NCBI GenBank assembly: GCA_016841125.1
Contig: JAENZU010000213.1
Location: forward strand, 1-6,334
From: Melioribacter sp.
GTDB lineage: Bacteria; Bacteroidota; Ignavibacteria; Ignavibacteriales; Melioribacteraceae
DNA length: 6,334 bases
Direction: 5' to 3'
In this document: piece after piece, positions 1 to 6,202 of the stretch
Position numbering within the stretch: the first letter of the stretch is position 1
How the letters are laid out: each line of letters begins with the position of its first letter
Translations under genes and position numbers: made by a program
The notes under the pieces: generated by a model
The model's database searches: none
Told to the model about the DNA's origin: nothing
The model's input: the letters and a program-made list of their open reading frames with translations, nothing else

Positions 1-3
1 GTT

Positions 4-744
4 ATGAAATTTTCTACACTCTTTAAAATAATTACAATTATCATTTTGTGTTTTAATCTGTCCAACGTAATTGCGCAGAACATATCTTTTATTCCCGAAC
101 ATACCACGCTTGATGATACGCTAGGTTCGGAAATGGTTTTCGAATTGGAATTAAAAAATATCTCGGCGGAGGAGCAGACCGTTTTTGTTGTCCGGTCTAT
201 AAATAATCTTCCACCGGATTGGAGTTCTTCACTCTGCTTCGATTTTTGTTACCCCAATACTACTGACAGCATTGTGACTAATTCAACTTTCGGCAGCTCA
301 CCGCTCCAGCCCGATGAAGTAAGAGCTGTGTCAATACACGTTTACCCTCTCAATAATTTTGGTGTTGGAAATTTACAGCTTCAAGCAGGCACAATGAGAG
401 ATCCTTCAAACCGTATTATTGTTGACTTTACGGCAAATTCGTTTGAAGTTCTCAGCGCAGACGATAATATTTCAAATTCACTTTCGTTTGAACTTAAGCA
501 GAACTATCCAAATCCTTTTAATAACGGAACAATCATTTCATATCAACTGGAGAAAGCAGGTGATGTGAAACTTAAACTTTACGATATTCTCGGTAATGAA
601 TTAATGGATTTGGTAAACGAATTTAAATCAGCAGGGCACCATTCTTATTTCCTGGATGCAAGCAATTTAAGTTCCGGTGTTTATTTTTATAAACTTGAAA
701 GTGCAGGAAAAATTCAAACAAAAAAAATAGTTTTGGAGAAATAG
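4..744 (+). CDS. Exported T9SS-sorted protein with a CxxxC pair
   Basis: This 246-residue protein begins with a signal peptide (residues 1-24, hydrophobic core about 9-17, likely cut after VIA before QN). Residues 27-150 look like an all-beta domain of unknown function. The C-terminal part (about 160-246) is a type IX secretion/Por sorting domain: QNYPNPFN at 166-173, then a beta-rich segment with YDILGNE, SSGVYFYKL and a basic end KKIVLEK. Such domains direct proteins across the outer membrane and are usually cleaved there. The mature chain has only two cysteines, C78 and C82, in SLCFDFC after a Trp-Ser-Ser stretch. The stop codon directly abuts the start of the downstream thioredoxin gene, so the two are probably co-transcribed. 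Only three bases precede the ATG, so the start rests on the signal peptide and no ribosome binding site can be checked. The sorting domain is secure; the function of the body is unknown. Confidence 0.88.
   Translation: MKFSTLFKIITIIILCFNLSNVIAQNISFIPEHTTLDDTLGSEMVFELELKNISAEEQTVFVVRSINNLPPDWSSSLCFDFCYPNTTDSIVTNSTFGSSPLQPDEVRAVSIHVYPLNNFGVGNLQLQAGTMRDPSNRIIVDFTANSFEVLSADDNISNSLSFELKQNYPNPFNNGTIISYQLEKAGDVKLKLYDILGNELMDLVNEFKSAGHHSYFLDASNLSSGVYFYKLESAGKIQTKKIVLEK
735..738 (+). promoter_or_regulatory. Ribosome binding site of the TlpA-like gene
   Basis: GGAG lies six bases before the ATG at 745, inside the last codons of the upstream gene. It supports that start and shows the organism uses Shine-Dalgarno sites. 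Confidence 0.7.
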
Positions 745-1245
745 ATGAAGCATTTTAAAATTGCGGCGATTATACTTTTGTTTGTCAATGTTGTGTTTGC
801 TCAAGATGAAACCGTTACAAAAAAAGCTCCAAACTTTATGCTTGAAGATTTAAACGGTGATTATGTTGAACTTAGCGAGATGCTGGGTGATGGTCCTGTT
901 TTGATTTCTTTTTGGGCTACGTGGTGCAAGCCGTGTATGGAAGAACTTGCTCAACTGCAAAAAATCTATACTGAGTTTAAGGGTGATGGAATGAAGATGC
1001 TGGGAATTTCCACAGATAATGAGAAGAGTATTTCCAAAGTAAAACCTTACATAAAATCCAAGGGATACGATTTTACCGTTCTGCTCGATACTAATTCGGA
1101 AGTATCGCGTAAATATTATGCTCAGGCGGTTCCATACACTGTTATAGTTGATAAAGACGGAAGCGTTGTTTATCAGCACCTCGGCTATAAAAAAGGTGAC
1201 GAAATAAAAGTAAAAAATATTATCCAAAAATTATTGGAAGGATGA
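745..1245 (+). CDS. TlpA/ResA-like periplasmic thioredoxin
   Basis: This is a 166-residue exported thiol-disulfide oxidoreductase of the TlpA/ResA (AhpC/TSA-Redoxin) group. Residues 1-19 form a signal peptide (FKIAAIILLFVNVVFA before QD) with no lipobox cysteine, so the mature protein is probably soluble in the periplasm. The thioredoxin fold follows: APNFMLEDLNG (28-38), the SFWATWCKPC active site with C61 and C64, the GISTDNEKS segment typical of the TlpA insert, and the cis-proline loop AVPYT with P130. C61 and C64 are its only cysteines. Family members reduce or rearrange disulfides in exported proteins, for example during cytochrome c maturation, but no cytochrome gene is seen here. Its neighbours are exported proteins each with one cysteine pair, so they are candidate substrates (inference). 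It starts at the base after the upstream stop, with GGAG six bases before the ATG. The exact substrate is unknown. Confidence 0.93.
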   Translation: MKHFKIAAIILLFVNVVFAQDETVTKKAPNFMLEDLNGDYVELSEMLGDGPVLISFWATWCKPCMEELAQLQKIYTEFKGDGMKMLGISTDNEKSISKVKPYIKSKGYDFTVLLDTNSEVSRKYYAQAVPYTVIVDKDGSVVYQHLGYKKGDEIKVKNIIQKLLEG

Positions 1246-1301
1246 TTTGTAAACCGGTAGTTAATTACTGTTACTCAATTTCAAATTTATGCGATCTTAA
1301 A

Positions 1302-2849
1302 ATGAAAATGTTCTTAAAACTAGTATCCCGCCTCTGTCCATTTATTTTTATTATTTCAATTACTAATGCTCAAAGTCTAGGTTCACTCACCCTGCCCGAA
1401 GGTCTCGGATTGTCAAATCAATTGGAATATTCCTACGATATTGAAGATGAATTGGAGATCTTCGAAAACTGGCTGAATCTGGATTACCGCAGAGGAATTT
1501 TTTCCGCTGGATTCAGATTTGAAGTGTTTCAGCCGAATGATCCAAATCCTTCAATAAACCGCGGTAAAATTAAGTATGCCGATATTGCTTATAAATACAT
1601 TACCGCAGAAATTGGGAATCCAAGAGAAGGGGCGTCGATTACTGTTGGAAACTTTTATGCACTTTTCGGAAGGGGAATGATTCTCAAAAGTTACGAAGAT
1701 AGAAACATACGAGTTGATAATAATTTACTTGGTGTTAAAGTTGTCGGGCGATATGCAGATTTTAAACTGGAAGCTTTAACTGGCATGCCCGAGAATGCTG
1801 CTGCCGAAAGGAATGATATACTTCATGCTGTTGATCTGGAATACAAAGGTTTGCGAAATTTGCGTTTTGGCGGATCATTTGCTTCTAACGATCCGGGAGA
1901 TAATAACACCGAAAAAACAATGCTGGCATCAGCCAGGGTTCAGCCGTCTCTCTGGAATTTTGACGGATACTTCGAATACGGACTTAAGAAAAACGAAAGA
2001 GTTCGAGAAACTATCTTCGACAATAACCGCGATATTACCGGCAGAGGATTTTACGGAAATCTAAATTTTTTCCTCGGGTCACTCGGCGTAACAAGTGAAT
2101 ATAAATATTATGACAATTTCGGATTTGAAACTAATGATAGAACGGTTAGTTACAATACACCTCCGTCTGTTCGCAAAGATTATACTTACACGTTACTCAA
2201 CCGCCACCCTTCTGCACTTGACCCGAATAATGAAAAGGGATTTCAAGTGGAGCTGAACTATTCACTCGATATTGCTACAGATTTTGTTGCAGCATATAGT
2301 CAAACTAAAACTCTCGATCAGAGTTCTTTCTATCAAAAGGTAATTGGCAGCAGTTTGCCGATTAGATCACAGTTGGAAGAATTTTATTTCCGTGCTTCGC
2401 ATGATTGGTCGGATAATTTTAAAACAATCGCAGCGTTCGGCTACAACAAAGAACTCTCTTCAAATACCGAGAATGTTACTCCAATAATAGAACTGAAATA
2501 TTATTTAGATGATATAAATACTTTTCGTTTAGTTCTTGAGCATCAGTCAACAAGCAATAATACCACAGATGAAAAATATTACGATGATGTGGTTTTACTT
2601 GAGTTTTTAAGATCACCAAAACTAACACTTACTTTTGTATCCGAAATGCAGACGAGGGAGCCTGATGCCGGAAGGGTTATAAGAAAATTTTGGAATTTTT
2701 TCCAGATCGGTTACTTGTTCGGTGAGCATACTGATGTGAGCTTATTATTTGGATCAAGACAGGCGGGAAACATTTGCATCGGAGGAGTCTGCCGTTACGA
2801 ACCTGAATTTAGAGGTGTTGAATTAAAAATGCAGACCCGGCTTTATTAG
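1302..2849 (+). CDS. Probable outer-membrane beta-barrel protein (DUF6029-like)
   Basis: This 515-residue exported protein has a signal peptide at residues 1-23 (n-region with K2 and K6, core through FIFIISI, likely cut after TNA before QS). The rest is rich in alternating aromatic and polar residues in short strands separated by Asn/Asp turns, as expected of an outer-membrane beta-barrel. From memory it resembles the DUF6029 family of FCB bacteria (ENWLNLDYRRGIFSAGFRFEVFQP, FYALFGRGMILKSYEDR); no search was possible. The only mature cysteines are C492 and C497 in NICIGGVCRYEPEF near the C-terminus. The reading frame also opens at an ATG at 1242 that overlaps the thioredoxin stop by four bases. 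That start would put 20 extra residues before the signal peptide, and its GGAAGG touches the ATG, too close to act as a normal ribosome binding site, so 1302 is preferred (1308 is also possible). No clear ribosome binding site precedes 1302. It is probably in one operon with the thioredoxin. Confidence 0.82.
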   Translation: MKMFLKLVSRLCPFIFIISITNAQSLGSLTLPEGLGLSNQLEYSYDIEDELEIFENWLNLDYRRGIFSAGFRFEVFQPNDPNPSINRGKIKYADIAYKYITAEIGNPREGASITVGNFYALFGRGMILKSYEDRNIRVDNNLLGVKVVGRYADFKLEALTGMPENAAAERNDILHAVDLEYKGLRNLRFGGSFASNDPGDNNTEKTMLASARVQPSLWNFDGYFEYGLKKNERVRETIFDNNRDITGRGFYGNLNFFLGSLGVTSEYKYYDNFGFETNDRTVSYNTPPSVRKDYTYTLLNRHPSALDPNNEKGFQVELNYSLDIATDFVAAYSQTKTLDQSSFYQKVIGSSLPIRSQLEEFYFRASHDWSDNFKTIAAFGYNKELSSNTENVTPIIELKYYLDDINTFRLVLEHQSTSNNTTDEKYYDDVVLLEFLRSPKLTLTFVSEMQTREPDAGRVIRKFWNFFQIGYLFGEHTDVSLLFGSRQAGNICIGGVCRYEPEFRGVELKMQTRLY

Positions 2850-3595
2850 TCCAAAATTTCTTTTAGTTTAACATATCCGCTTTTACTAACAGGGAGCTTT
2901 TCCCCGTTTTTTAATATTGCCAAATAGGATTCTTTTTCGAGCAGTTCAATCATTTTAATTTGTTCAATTTGGACAATGAATGATCTGTGTATTCTCACAA
3001 ACTCTTTAGAATCCAAATGATCTTCAAAATACTTCATCGTTTTTTGTTTTAGAAAACTGCCGCCGGTTGTGTGAATATTCACATAATCGTCCTGAGCTTC
3101 CAGAAATATAATATTTTCAACCGGAATTATATTAATCTTATTATTCAGCTTAACAACTACTCTGCTCAAATTTTCATTTAAATCATCCACATGCGAAATC
3201 AATTTTTCAACCTTATCCCCGGTATTTTCATTCCCAGTAACCTGTTTCAAAGCTTTCGCCAGAGCCTCGCTGAAGCGATCTTCCGAAAATGGTTTGAGTA
3301 AATAATCGAGCGCATTAACCTCGAACGCCTTGAGCGCATATTGGTCGAACGCGGTTGTGAAAATTATTGCTGGAGGGGCATCAATCAATTCAAGCATTTC
3401 GAATCCGTTTATTTTCGGCATTTGAATATCCAAAAAAATCATGTCCGGTTTCTTTTCGTTGATCTCTTTGATACCCTCATAGCCGTTGCCGCATTCGCCG
3501 ACAATTTCAATATTTTCGTAACTGCTTAAATATTTTTTTACAATGTCGCGTGCTAGTTTTTCATCATCAATGATCAAAATTCTTATTTTGCTCAT
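2846..3595 (-). CDS. LytTR-family response regulator
   Basis: This 249-residue protein is a two-component response regulator of the LytR/AlgR/AgrA type. The receiver domain (residues 3-118) has the acidic pair D10-D11, phosphoacceptor D56 in FLDIQMP, the Thr switch in FTTAFDQYALKAF and the conserved lysine K101 in LLKPF. A linker (about 119-145) leads to a LytTR DNA-binding domain (about 146-249), recognisable by IIFLEAQDDYVNIHT, FVRIHRSFIV and LPVSKSGYVKLKEIL. LytTR domains bind pairs of roughly 9-bp direct repeats. Its ATG overlaps the sensor kinase stop by four bases (ATGA), with an AAGGAAAAG-like ribosome binding site just upstream, so kinase and regulator are translationally coupled and almost certainly a cognate pair. 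Its stop overlaps that of the convergent beta-barrel gene by four bases. All key residues are present and length is normal. The target genes cannot be read from the protein. Confidence 0.95.
   Translation of the reverse strand: MSKIRILIIDDEKLARDIVKKYLSSYENIEIVGECGNGYEGIKEINEKKPDMIFLDIQMPKINGFEMLELIDAPPAIIFTTAFDQYALKAFEVNALDYLLKPFSEDRFSEALAKALKQVTGNENTGDKVEKLISHVDDLNENLSRVVVKLNNKINIIPVENIIFLEAQDDYVNIHTTGGSFLKQKTMKYFEDHLDSKEFVRIHRSFIVQIEQIKMIELLEKESYLAILKNGEKLPVSKSGYVKLKEILD
2889..2912 (+). terminator. Possible intrinsic terminator of the right-pointing operon
   Basis: A stem pairs 2889-2895 with 2901-2907 (six pairs and one A-C mismatch, GC-rich in the middle) around a five-base loop, and runs straight into a T tract ending at 2912. 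It starts 40 bases after the stop codon of the beta-barrel gene, on its strand, and lies inside the 3' coding part of the opposing response regulator gene. The stem is short, so this is a moderate call. Confidence 0.42.
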
Positions 3596-4641
3596 TCTTT
3601 TCCTTTTTCATTTGGGATGAAAATTGTAACTGTAAAAGTGTTTTCAGTTTTTTCAGTAGTTATTAAGTTATCCTGATTATAAATTAATTTCAATCGGTTG
3701 CTAATATTAATTAAACCGATACCTTCACCTTTCTGAGTTACTGCGTCACTGTCAAAATTATTGGTAACTTTAATTTTAAAAAATTTATCTTCATTCTCAC
3801 AGCTTATTTGTATTGTTACTTTTTCTAAGCTTTCATAAACCCCATATTTAATAGCGTTTTCTACAAGAGGCTGCAGAAGCATATTAGGAACTTTTATGTT
3901 CTTGCATTCTTCGGCAATCTGCTCAATAAATTCAAATCTCTCACCGAATCTTACTTTTTCAATATCAGTATAAATTTTTATATTCTTCAACTCTTCAGAA
4001 AGACTATTCATTTGAACCTGGTTTTTGGAAAGAGTGCCCCGCAGGAAATCAGAAAGTTTAATCGTCATTTCCCTTGCCTTGTCAGGCTCGGTTAAAGTTA
4101 GTGAGCTAATAGAATTCAAACTATTAAAAATGAAATGCGGGTTTATCTGATACTTTAGTGATTTCAACTCGGTTTCTTTCAGCAGGTTATTCAACTCATT
4201 TTCTTTAATCAGTTTATCCCTAAAGTTGTTGTAGTATATCAATAAATAATAAATTGATACGAGCATTAAATATATCAGCCCGCCTATCATAAATCTCCAG
4301 ATCAGGGTAGAGTAAAGAAATTCTTTAGATTCATTGAAAATTGAGGAGATGATAAAATAGCCTGCTAAAATCCAAATAGCATTAGTTATGGCTACACCGG
4401 CAATATGATTGGTAATTACTTTAGTGACGCTCGAATTCTCGAATGATACAAAACGTGTCGGGTACCAAATTGCTAAACCTAAAAGGGCATAAATAATATT
4501 GAAAATTAAACTATCTATTATAGAATAATAAACAGTTTGCTTAAGAATTAAATTTAGAAGAAAAAAATGTATCAGACCAATCAGCAGCCAGCCGAAAAAA
4601 TATCCGGTAAGTAACTTCCTATCTTGGATAAAAGGATTCAT
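3592..4641 (-). CDS. LytS-type sensor histidine kinase
   Basis: This 349-residue inner-membrane kinase has about four transmembrane helices (roughly 14-34, 41-60, 80-103 and 113-137) with no sizeable extracytoplasmic domain. A short coiled-coil-like linker (140-162) follows. The His_kinase (PF06580-type) dimerisation segment YQINPHFIFNSLNSI carries the phosphoacceptor H169. The ATP-binding part has the N-box LLQPLVENAIKYG (255-267) and the G-box GEGIGL (305-310), followed by NISNRLKLIY. It should phosphorylate the LytTR regulator encoded immediately downstream, whose start it overlaps by four bases. Its ATG overlaps the stop of the upstream LiaF-like gene by one base (TGATG), with GGAG 13 bases upstream, longer than usual, so translation probably depends on coupling. 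Because the kinase lacks an external sensor domain, it may sense within the membrane or through a partner; the adjacent LiaF-like proteins are candidates (inference). Confidence 0.95.
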   Translation of the reverse strand: MNPFIQDRKLLTGYFFGWLLIGLIHFFLLNLILKQTVYYSIIDSLIFNIIYALLGLAIWYPTRFVSFENSSVTKVITNHIAGVAITNAIWILAGYFIISSIFNESKEFLYSTLIWRFMIGGLIYLMLVSIYYLLIYYNNFRDKLIKENELNNLLKETELKSLKYQINPHFIFNSLNSISSLTLTEPDKAREMTIKLSDFLRGTLSKNQVQMNSLSEELKNIKIYTDIEKVRFGERFEFIEQIAEECKNIKVPNMLLQPLVENAIKYGVYESLEKVTIQISCENEDKFFKIKVTNNFDSDAVTQKGEGIGLINISNRLKLIYNQDNLITTEKTENTFTVTIFIPNEKGKE

Positions 4642-5351
4642 CAGTTCTTGATTTCTCCGCCGCCGAAAATTGCAATCCCTTTAATAATAAGCACCTTGTT
4701 CGTTTGATTATCTGATGTATCAATATTTCTTCTCTTATCGTCAAACCCGCCGAATATTGAGTTAAGTTTTGGAACTATTCTCATATGACTTGGAACAGTC
4801 AAATTTACTCCGCCGAAAATTGCGACAACGTCCAGCAGGTGTTCTCCGTCAGCCAGTTCCGCATCTACCAGGTCAATTTCCGCTCCGCCGAATATTGTGG
4901 TTATCTTTCCCCCTTTAAATTGTTTGGTTGTTAAAAATTTCTTTTTATGGGAAAAAATTGTTGTTTCATCAATAACATTTTCATCGCTGAGCATTTGACT
5001 TTGTGCAGTACCTTTTTCCGCATGCTTATTCCCGTCATGTTTTTTCAGTAATATCGAAATTCCGAGTATTATCAATAATATCGGCCAGTATTTGAAAAAT
5101 AAGTCGGAAACGTCAAAATAATAAATGTCCGAAAGTATGAAGATCAAACCGACAATTATTAATACAAATCCCATAAAATTGCCGCGGTCATTAAGCAATA
5201 TTACTGCTCCGATTACAATTATAATTATCTCCCAAGAAAAAAATATGTCCGTAAGATCAAAACTCAGCAGATTAAAATTATCAATAATAAACAGCGCTCC
5301 GATTAGTATCAAAAAAGCGCCTATCAACGACCTTGCTTTCAAACTATTCAT
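4641..5351 (-). CDS. LiaF-like membrane protein, second copy
   Basis: This 236-residue protein has an N-terminal membrane part with about four helices (8-24, 40-54, 58-76, 88-103). The first carries the GALFIIDNF pattern of the DUF5668/LiaF transmembrane domain. After a polar linker (104-130) comes a LiaF-like C-terminal domain with FGG turns at F154, F179, F200 and F229 and the terminal IFGGGEIKN. Compared with the upstream paralogue, the first FGG turn is replaced by FSH (F133), while repeat spacing is unchanged. It also has about 12 extra residues between helices 3 and 4. LiaF proteins in Firmicutes restrain the LiaS kinase and respond to cell-wall damage; a similar role towards the LytS-type kinase encoded next is inferred. 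The frame extends to a TTG at 5363, but that TTG is part of the GGAG ribosome binding site for the ATG at 5351, so 5351 is the better start. It lies 12 bases after the upstream stop. Confidence 0.88.
   Translation of the reverse strand: MNSLKARSLIGAFLILIGALFIIDNFNLLSFDLTDIFFSWEIIIIVIGAVILLNDRGNFMGFVLIIVGLIFILSDIYYFDVSDLFFKYWPILLIILGISILLKKHDGNKHAEKGTAQSQMLSDENVIDETTIFSHKKKFLTTKQFKGGKITTIFGGAEIDLVDAELADGEHLLDVVAIFGGVNLTVPSHMRIVPKLNSIFGGFDDKRRNIDTSDNQTNKVLIIKGIAIFGGGEIKN
4651..4671. repeat. 21-bp direct repeat, copy in second LiaF-like gene
   Basis: This stretch is identical over 21 bases to 5374-5394. Both copies encode the C-terminal FGGGEI end of the two LiaF-like proteins, so it reflects gene duplication and conserved coding. 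The copies are 723 bp apart, a multiple of three, so recombination between them would leave a single intact LiaF-like gene. Confidence 0.8.
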
Positions 5352-5357
5352 ATTCTT

Positions 5358-5361
5358 CTCC
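5358..5361 (-). promoter_or_regulatory. Ribosome binding site deciding the start of the second LiaF-like gene
   Basis: GGAG sits six bases before the ATG at 5351. The alternative in-frame TTG at 5363-5361 overlaps this motif and has no site of its own. The same TTGGAGAAG string precedes the first LiaF-like gene, so the choice is consistent. Confidence 0.75.
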
Positions 5362-5363
5362 AA

Positions 5364-6026
5364 TTAAGATTTTATTTCTCCGCCGCCGAAAATTATCAGT
5401 CCTTTAACAACTAATGTGCGCTCAGGATCGGGAACCATGCGGGGGTCTGATCGCCGTTTATCCGAAAAGCCGCCAAACAAAGACAAAACTTCATTTTGAA
5501 CATTCCAATCTTTGGGAACGAAAAGAGTACTTCCGCCGAACATAAAAAATAGATCAATAACATTTTTCCCTTCGGCAAGTGTACAGTCGTGAAAATACAA
5601 TTCCGAACCGCCGAATATCGAAGTTATTTTTCCGCCTTTCAAATCTTTAATGGAAAAATTCTTATTGCTGCCGCCGAAAATGGATAACTCATTAAAATAC
5701 TGATTAGAATCTTCATCAACTACGGCATGAGTACCGGACTTATTTCTGATAATAATATACCCTCCTAAACCGACAAGTATAAGGGGCCAGAATTCGGGGA
5801 AGAAACCTATCAATCCGATCAACACTAAAACTATACCTGTACCTTTGCTTTCTGAATTTGCTAAAAGCAGCAGCCCGATAATAATTAGAATTGACTTCCA
5901 CGAGAATAGATAGGGAGGTAAGTAAAAGTCGATTATATAAAAGTTGTCGAGCAAAAATAATGCTCCAACTGCAATTAATAATATTCCGATTATCAATTGA
6001 CCCGAACTTAAATTTTTTCTAGCCAT
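5364..6026 (-). CDS. LiaF-like membrane protein, first copy
   Basis: This 220-residue protein has the same layout as its downstream paralogue. Hydrophobic helices lie at about 9-27, 45-57, 63-78 and 80-94, including GALFLLDNF near the N-terminus (DUF5668/LiaF membrane domain), followed by a short linker. The C-terminal LiaF-like domain has five FGG turns (F117, F138, F163, F184, F213) spaced 21, 25, 21 and 29 residues and ends in IFGGGEIKS. The domain is probably a repetitive beta structure and probably cytoplasmic as in LiaF, though topology is not shown. It is the first gene of the four-gene operon, with GGAG five bases before its ATG (6032-6035) and a probable promoter just upstream. Family knowledge points to cell-envelope stress signalling ('cell wall-active antibiotics response' proteins); the ligand and its interaction with the adjacent kinase are inferred. 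C148 is its only cysteine. Confidence 0.9.
   Translation of the reverse strand: MARKNLSSGQLIIGILLIAVGALFLLDNFYIIDFYLPPYLFSWKSILIIIGLLLLANSESKGTGIVLVLIGLIGFFPEFWPLILVGLGGYIIIRNKSGTHAVVDEDSNQYFNELSIFGGSNKNFSIKDLKGGKITSIFGGSELYFHDCTLAEGKNVIDLFFMFGGSTLFVPKDWNVQNEVLSLFGGFSDKRRSDPRMVPDPERTLVVKGLIIFGGGEIKS
5374..5394. repeat. 21-bp direct repeat, copy in first LiaF-like gene
   Basis: Partner of the repeat at 4651-4671, encoding the end of the first LiaF-like protein. Identity stops on both sides at codons that differ between the paralogues. Confidence 0.8.
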
Positions 6027-6056
6027 AACTTCTCCAAATTTTTCTGCTCAATTTTA

Positions 6057-6086
6057 ATTATCTTATTCCACTATTTAAATGGTAAA
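6057..6086 (-). promoter_or_regulatory. Candidate sigma-70-like promoter for the LiaF-like/LytS/LytTR operon
   Basis: On the minus strand TTTACC (6086-6081, four of six matches to TTGACA) and GATAAT (6062-6057, five of six to TATAAT) are separated by 18 bases. Transcription would start near 6050, leaving a leader of about 24 bases that includes the GGAG before the ATG at 6026. AT-rich DNA produces such matches by chance, and FCB sigma factors can prefer other motifs, so confidence is limited. Confidence 0.35.
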
Positions 6087-6116
6087 TCGGTGAATTGCGG
6101 ATTCCTATCGGTAAAT
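6086..6116. promoter_or_regulatory. Paired direct repeats, candidate LytTR operator
   Basis: ATCGGTGAAT (6086-6095) and ATCGGTAAAT (6107-6116) match at nine of ten positions and start exactly 21 bp apart, two helical turns. Counted as 9-bp repeats the spacer is 12 bp, the arrangement known for AgrA/LytTR-type sites, although the match to the published LytTR consensus is only partial. The pair lies directly upstream of the proposed -35, where an activator of the left-pointing operon would bind. It could equally affect the divergent channel gene. Confidence 0.4.
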
Positions 6117-6202
6117 AAAGAAACGGAAGACAATTCTTCTTGAAAATGAACAGGATATTTTACTTTTTGAAACTTAATTTTTTATCAACTCAGTTATCTT
6201 AA

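Noticed and set aside
850..1227. Open frame on the minus strand, 125 codons
   Set aside because: It lies wholly inside the thioredoxin gene, whose active site and signal peptide are clear, and its peptide resembles no known protein.
1795..2064. Open frame on the plus strand, 89 codons
   Set aside because: It is out of frame within the barrel gene and has no domain features.
2799..2848. Possible terminator for the left-pointing operon just past the regulator stop
   Set aside because: A T tract is present on the minus strand, but no stable stem could be drawn before it.
3341..3529. Open frame on the plus strand, 62 codons
   Set aside because: It is antisense to the receiver domain of the response regulator, which has all its key residues.
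5125..5367. Open frame on the plus strand, 80 codons
   Set aside because: It is antisense to the membrane helices of the second LiaF-like gene; its Ile/Ser-rich peptide is what reversed hydrophobic codons give.
4651..5690. Recurring CCGCCGAAAAT / CCGCCGAATAT motifs that resemble an interspersed repeat or CRISPR-like array
   Set aside because: Each copy is the antisense of Ile-Phe-Gly-Gly codons in the LiaF-like domains, in frame and at protein-repeat spacing; there are no uniform spacers.
6140..6200. Promoter for the channel gene (CTTG at 6139-6142 with TACTTTTTG at 6161-6169, or TTGAAA at 6167 with TATCTT at 6195)
   Set aside because: The first only loosely fits the Bacteroidetes TTTG/TAnnTTTG pattern, and the second has a 22-base spacer and ends at the start codon. 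Neither is strong enough to annotate.
6027..6202. Structured RNA, riboswitch or tRNA in the divergent intergenic region
   Set aside because: No cloverleaf, long stem or known riboswitch core is visible; the proposed leader of the left-pointing operon is only about 24 bases.
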